Assembly (NCBI GenBank): GCA_023664725.1 | Contig: JAMPFA010000001.1 | Location: forward strand, 1-36,853 | Length of the DNA: 36,853 bases | Direction of reading: 5' to 3' | Source of the DNA: Roseburia sp. | GTDB taxonomy: Bacteria > Bacillota > Clostridia > Lachnospirales > Lachnospiraceae | Shown here: in pieces, positions 35,246 through 36,853 of the stretch | Layout: every line of letters begins with the position of its first letter | Numbering within the stretch: the first letter of the stretch is position 1 | Notes under the pieces: model-generated | What the model was told of the DNA's origin: nothing | Seen by the model: only the letters and a program-made list of their open reading frames with translations | Databases searched by the model: none | Position numbers and translations under genes: made by a program

Positions 35246-36121
35246 ATGATGAAGAAGATTTTTTTGACAGGCGGTTCAGGATTCATTGGGAAAAATTTAC
35301 TGGAAAAATTGAATAGGGAATATGACATTTATTCTCCCGGCAGTGGGGAATTAAATTTACTGGATCAAAAAGCGGTTGAGCAGGAGTTAAAAGACAGGTC
35401 TTACGATGTTGTAATACATACAGCAAATATAAATAGTACAAAAAGAAAAAACGTTTCATTATATGATGTGCTTGATGGAAATCTCCGTATGTTTTCTAAT
35501 TTGATACGATGTAAAGAGTATTTTGGGAAAATGTATTATTTTGGTTCTGGGGCAGAGTATGGTATAGGACATTATATACCAAATATGTCAGAGGAGTATT
35601 TTGACACATATGTTCCAAAAGATCCCTATGGTTTTTCTAAATATATTATGTCTAAGAAATGCAATGAAAATGAAAATGTATATGATTTGAGGCTTTTTGG
35701 TGTGTTTGGAAAATATGAAGAATGGCATCGCAGATTTATCTCAAATGCCATATGCCGCACTTTAAAGGGAATGCCCATTACAATACATCAAAACGTATAT
35801 TTTGATTATCTTTGGATAGATGATCTGGCAGAAATTATGAAATGGTTTATCGAGAAAGAACCACGTTATAGACATTACAATGTCTGCCGTGGATCAAAAA
35901 TTGATTTGTATACACTTGCCAGTAAAGTTAAAGAAACCCTTAATTCAGACTGTGAAATTCTCGTTGCTGAGTCAGGATTCAAACCAGAGTACACAGGATG
36001 CAATTTAAGGATGTTGGAGGAAACTGGAAGTTTTCGGTTTACTGGATGGGATGAGGCAATAAAAAAATTGTGTGACTATTATTGTGAAAATATACATTTA
36101 ATAGACGAGAGGAAATTATGA
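35246..36121 (+). CDS. NAD-dependent epimerase/dehydratase
   Basis: A 291-residue extended-SDR enzyme that acts on nucleotide sugars. The cofactor loop is FLTGGSGFIGKNLL, then YDVVIHTANIN, the YYFGSGAEYG strand with the serine, and the catalytic Y128-x-x-x-K132 (YGFSKYI), followed by LRLFGVFGKYE. It resembles sugar 4-epimerases, reductases or dehydratases of cell-surface sugar pathways. Its stop overlaps the start of the cytidylyltransferase-like gene by four bases. It may reduce or epimerise a CDP-4-keto sugar made downstream, but the substrate is not visible. Two in-frame ATG codons (35246 and 35249) could be the start. Confidence 0.87.
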   Translation: MMKKIFLTGGSGFIGKNLLEKLNREYDIYSPGSGELNLLDQKAVEQELKDRSYDVVIHTANINSTKRKNVSLYDVLDGNLRMFSNLIRCKEYFGKMYYFGSGAEYGIGHYIPNMSEEYFDTYVPKDPYGFSKYIMSKKCNENENVYDLRLFGVFGKYEEWHRRFISNAICRTLKGMPITIHQNVYFDYLWIDDLAEIMKWFIEKEPRYRHYNVCRGSKIDLYTLASKVKETLNSDCEILVAESGFKPEYTGCNLRMLEETGSFRFTGWDEAIKKLCDYYCENIHLIDERKL

Positions 36122-36853
36122 AAGTAGTAATATTAGCCGGTGGATTGCCGAGCACATTAATCGAACAAGATGAAAAAATCCCCAAACCAATGGCGGAAAT
36201 CGGCGGCCGTCCGATTCTTTGGCACATTATGAAACAGTATGCCTATTATGGTTACAAAGAGTTTATCATCTGCACAGGTTACAAAGGGGAAATGATAAAA
36301 GATTATTTTATGAATTTCTACATCTATCAGTCCGACATAACCGTAGACCTGCAGACAAACCAGGTGGATATCCACCGGAAAAAAACAGAAGACTGGGATG
36401 TTATGGTCATAGATACCGGAAGAGACACTTCCGTTTCAGAGCGTATTCTAAAAGTGAGGGAATATCTGAGAGGGGAGACTTTTTTGGTGACCTACGGGGA
36501 CTGTGTATCAGATATAGATATCTCAGAGATGGCAGGGCAGCACAGAAGGGAAGGAAAACTTGTGACATTTGCTGCGGCAAGGCCCACAGGACGGAACAAG
36601 ATCCTTTCGGTTGGCGGGGAAGGAATGATGGAACCGTCCTCTGAGGGAAAGAGTGGAAATGCCTGGGTAAATGCATGCAGCATGGTCTTTGAGCAGGGGA
36701 TCTTTAAATATTTAACGCATGGGGAAGCGTTGCTGGGAGAAGAGATGCTAAACCGCCTCTCATCGGAAGGGCAGGTGTCCATGTACTGCCATAAAGGCTT
36801 CTGGTCCCCCATGGAGACCGTAAGGGACAAGACACTATTAGAAAATATGTGGA
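36118..36853 (+). CDS. rfbF: Glucose-1-phosphate cytidylyltransferase-like, cut by window edge
   Basis: Partial gene: 245 codons are present and the 3' end lies beyond the window. The reading KPMAEIGGRPILWHIMKQYA near residues 23-42, then FIICTGYKGEMIKDYF, DTSVSERI, FLVTYGDCVSDID and FWSPMETVRDK are those of RfbF, which makes CDP-glucose from glucose-1-phosphate and CTP. The usual GG-x-GTR phosphate loop reads AGGLPSTL, so this belongs to a variant subfamily. It overlaps the epimerase gene (ATGA). A CDP-glucose 4,6-dehydratase may follow outside the window. The symbol is by family resemblance. Confidence 0.85.
   Translation, partial: MKVVILAGGLPSTLIEQDEKIPKPMAEIGGRPILWHIMKQYAYYGYKEFIICTGYKGEMIKDYFMNFYIYQSDITVDLQTNQVDIHRKKTEDWDVMVIDTGRDTSVSERILKVREYLRGETFLVTYGDCVSDIDISEMAGQHRREGKLVTFAAARPTGRNKILSVGGEGMMEPSSEGKSGNAWVNACSMVFEQGIFKYLTHGEALLGEEMLNRLSSEGQVSMYCHKGFWSPMETVRDKTLLENMW

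Overview
The window looks like the chromosome of a motile Gram-positive anaerobe of the Clostridia, most likely a Lachnospiraceae member. Reasons: a DUF4317 protein, a ThiW-based thiamine salvage operon, a clostridial-type flagellin next to a Maf/DUF115 glycosyltransferase, lipoproteins with Gram-positive lipoboxes, strong AGGAGG ribosome sites, and TTGACA/TATAAT-like promoters. The genus is an inference.

Layout. (1) 1-400: the 3' remnant of a tyrosine integrase, cut by a perfect 22-bp-arm palindrome. (2) 398-4050, minus strand: an OmpR-type regulator, a sensor kinase and two exported PepSY proteins, ending at an intrinsic terminator. (3) 4148-8786, plus strand: a small unknown protein, a chemoreceptor, a sugar-type solute-binding lipoprotein and an AEC carrier. 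(4) 8791-11712, minus strand: DUF4317, a YhfC-type membrane protease and a MerR regulator with a classical 19-bp-spacer promoter. (5) 11928-15298, plus strand: a lipoprotein, then thiD-thiW-thiM and a small membrane protein carrying a sodium-pump-decarboxylase-like motif. (6) 15319-16808: glutamate dehydrogenase. (7) 16926-17632, minus strand: a PIN-domain protein and a small partner. (8) 17711-18530: a FimB-sized tyrosine recombinase between two exact 34-bp inverted repeats, a probable self-inverting cassette. (9) 18589-20220: a CsrA-like regulator, a structured leader and flagellin. (10) 20244-36853, plus strand: a long flagellin-glycosylation island, still open at the right edge.

How the last blocks may work together. 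The recombinase cassette, CsrA-like protein, structured flagellin leader and flagellin lie in a row, so DNA inversion and CsrA-type translational control could both act on the filament. The island then supplies the presumed flagellin glycosyltransferase (Maf), further glycosyltransferases, two FkbM-type methyltransferase modules, a NeuB-like PEP-condensing synthase lacking its usual C-terminal domain, a KdsC-like phosphatase fused to a GmhA-like isomerase, several dehydrogenases and an isomerase, an acetolactate-synthase-like ThDP enzyme, a pyruvyltransferase-like protein and a glucose-1-phosphate cytidylyltransferase-like enzyme. This set is consistent with an unusual flagellar glycan, possibly including an ulosonic acid and a branched CDP-derived sugar. 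The chemical proposals are inference from gene families; no ligand, modification or inversion event can be seen in the DNA itself.
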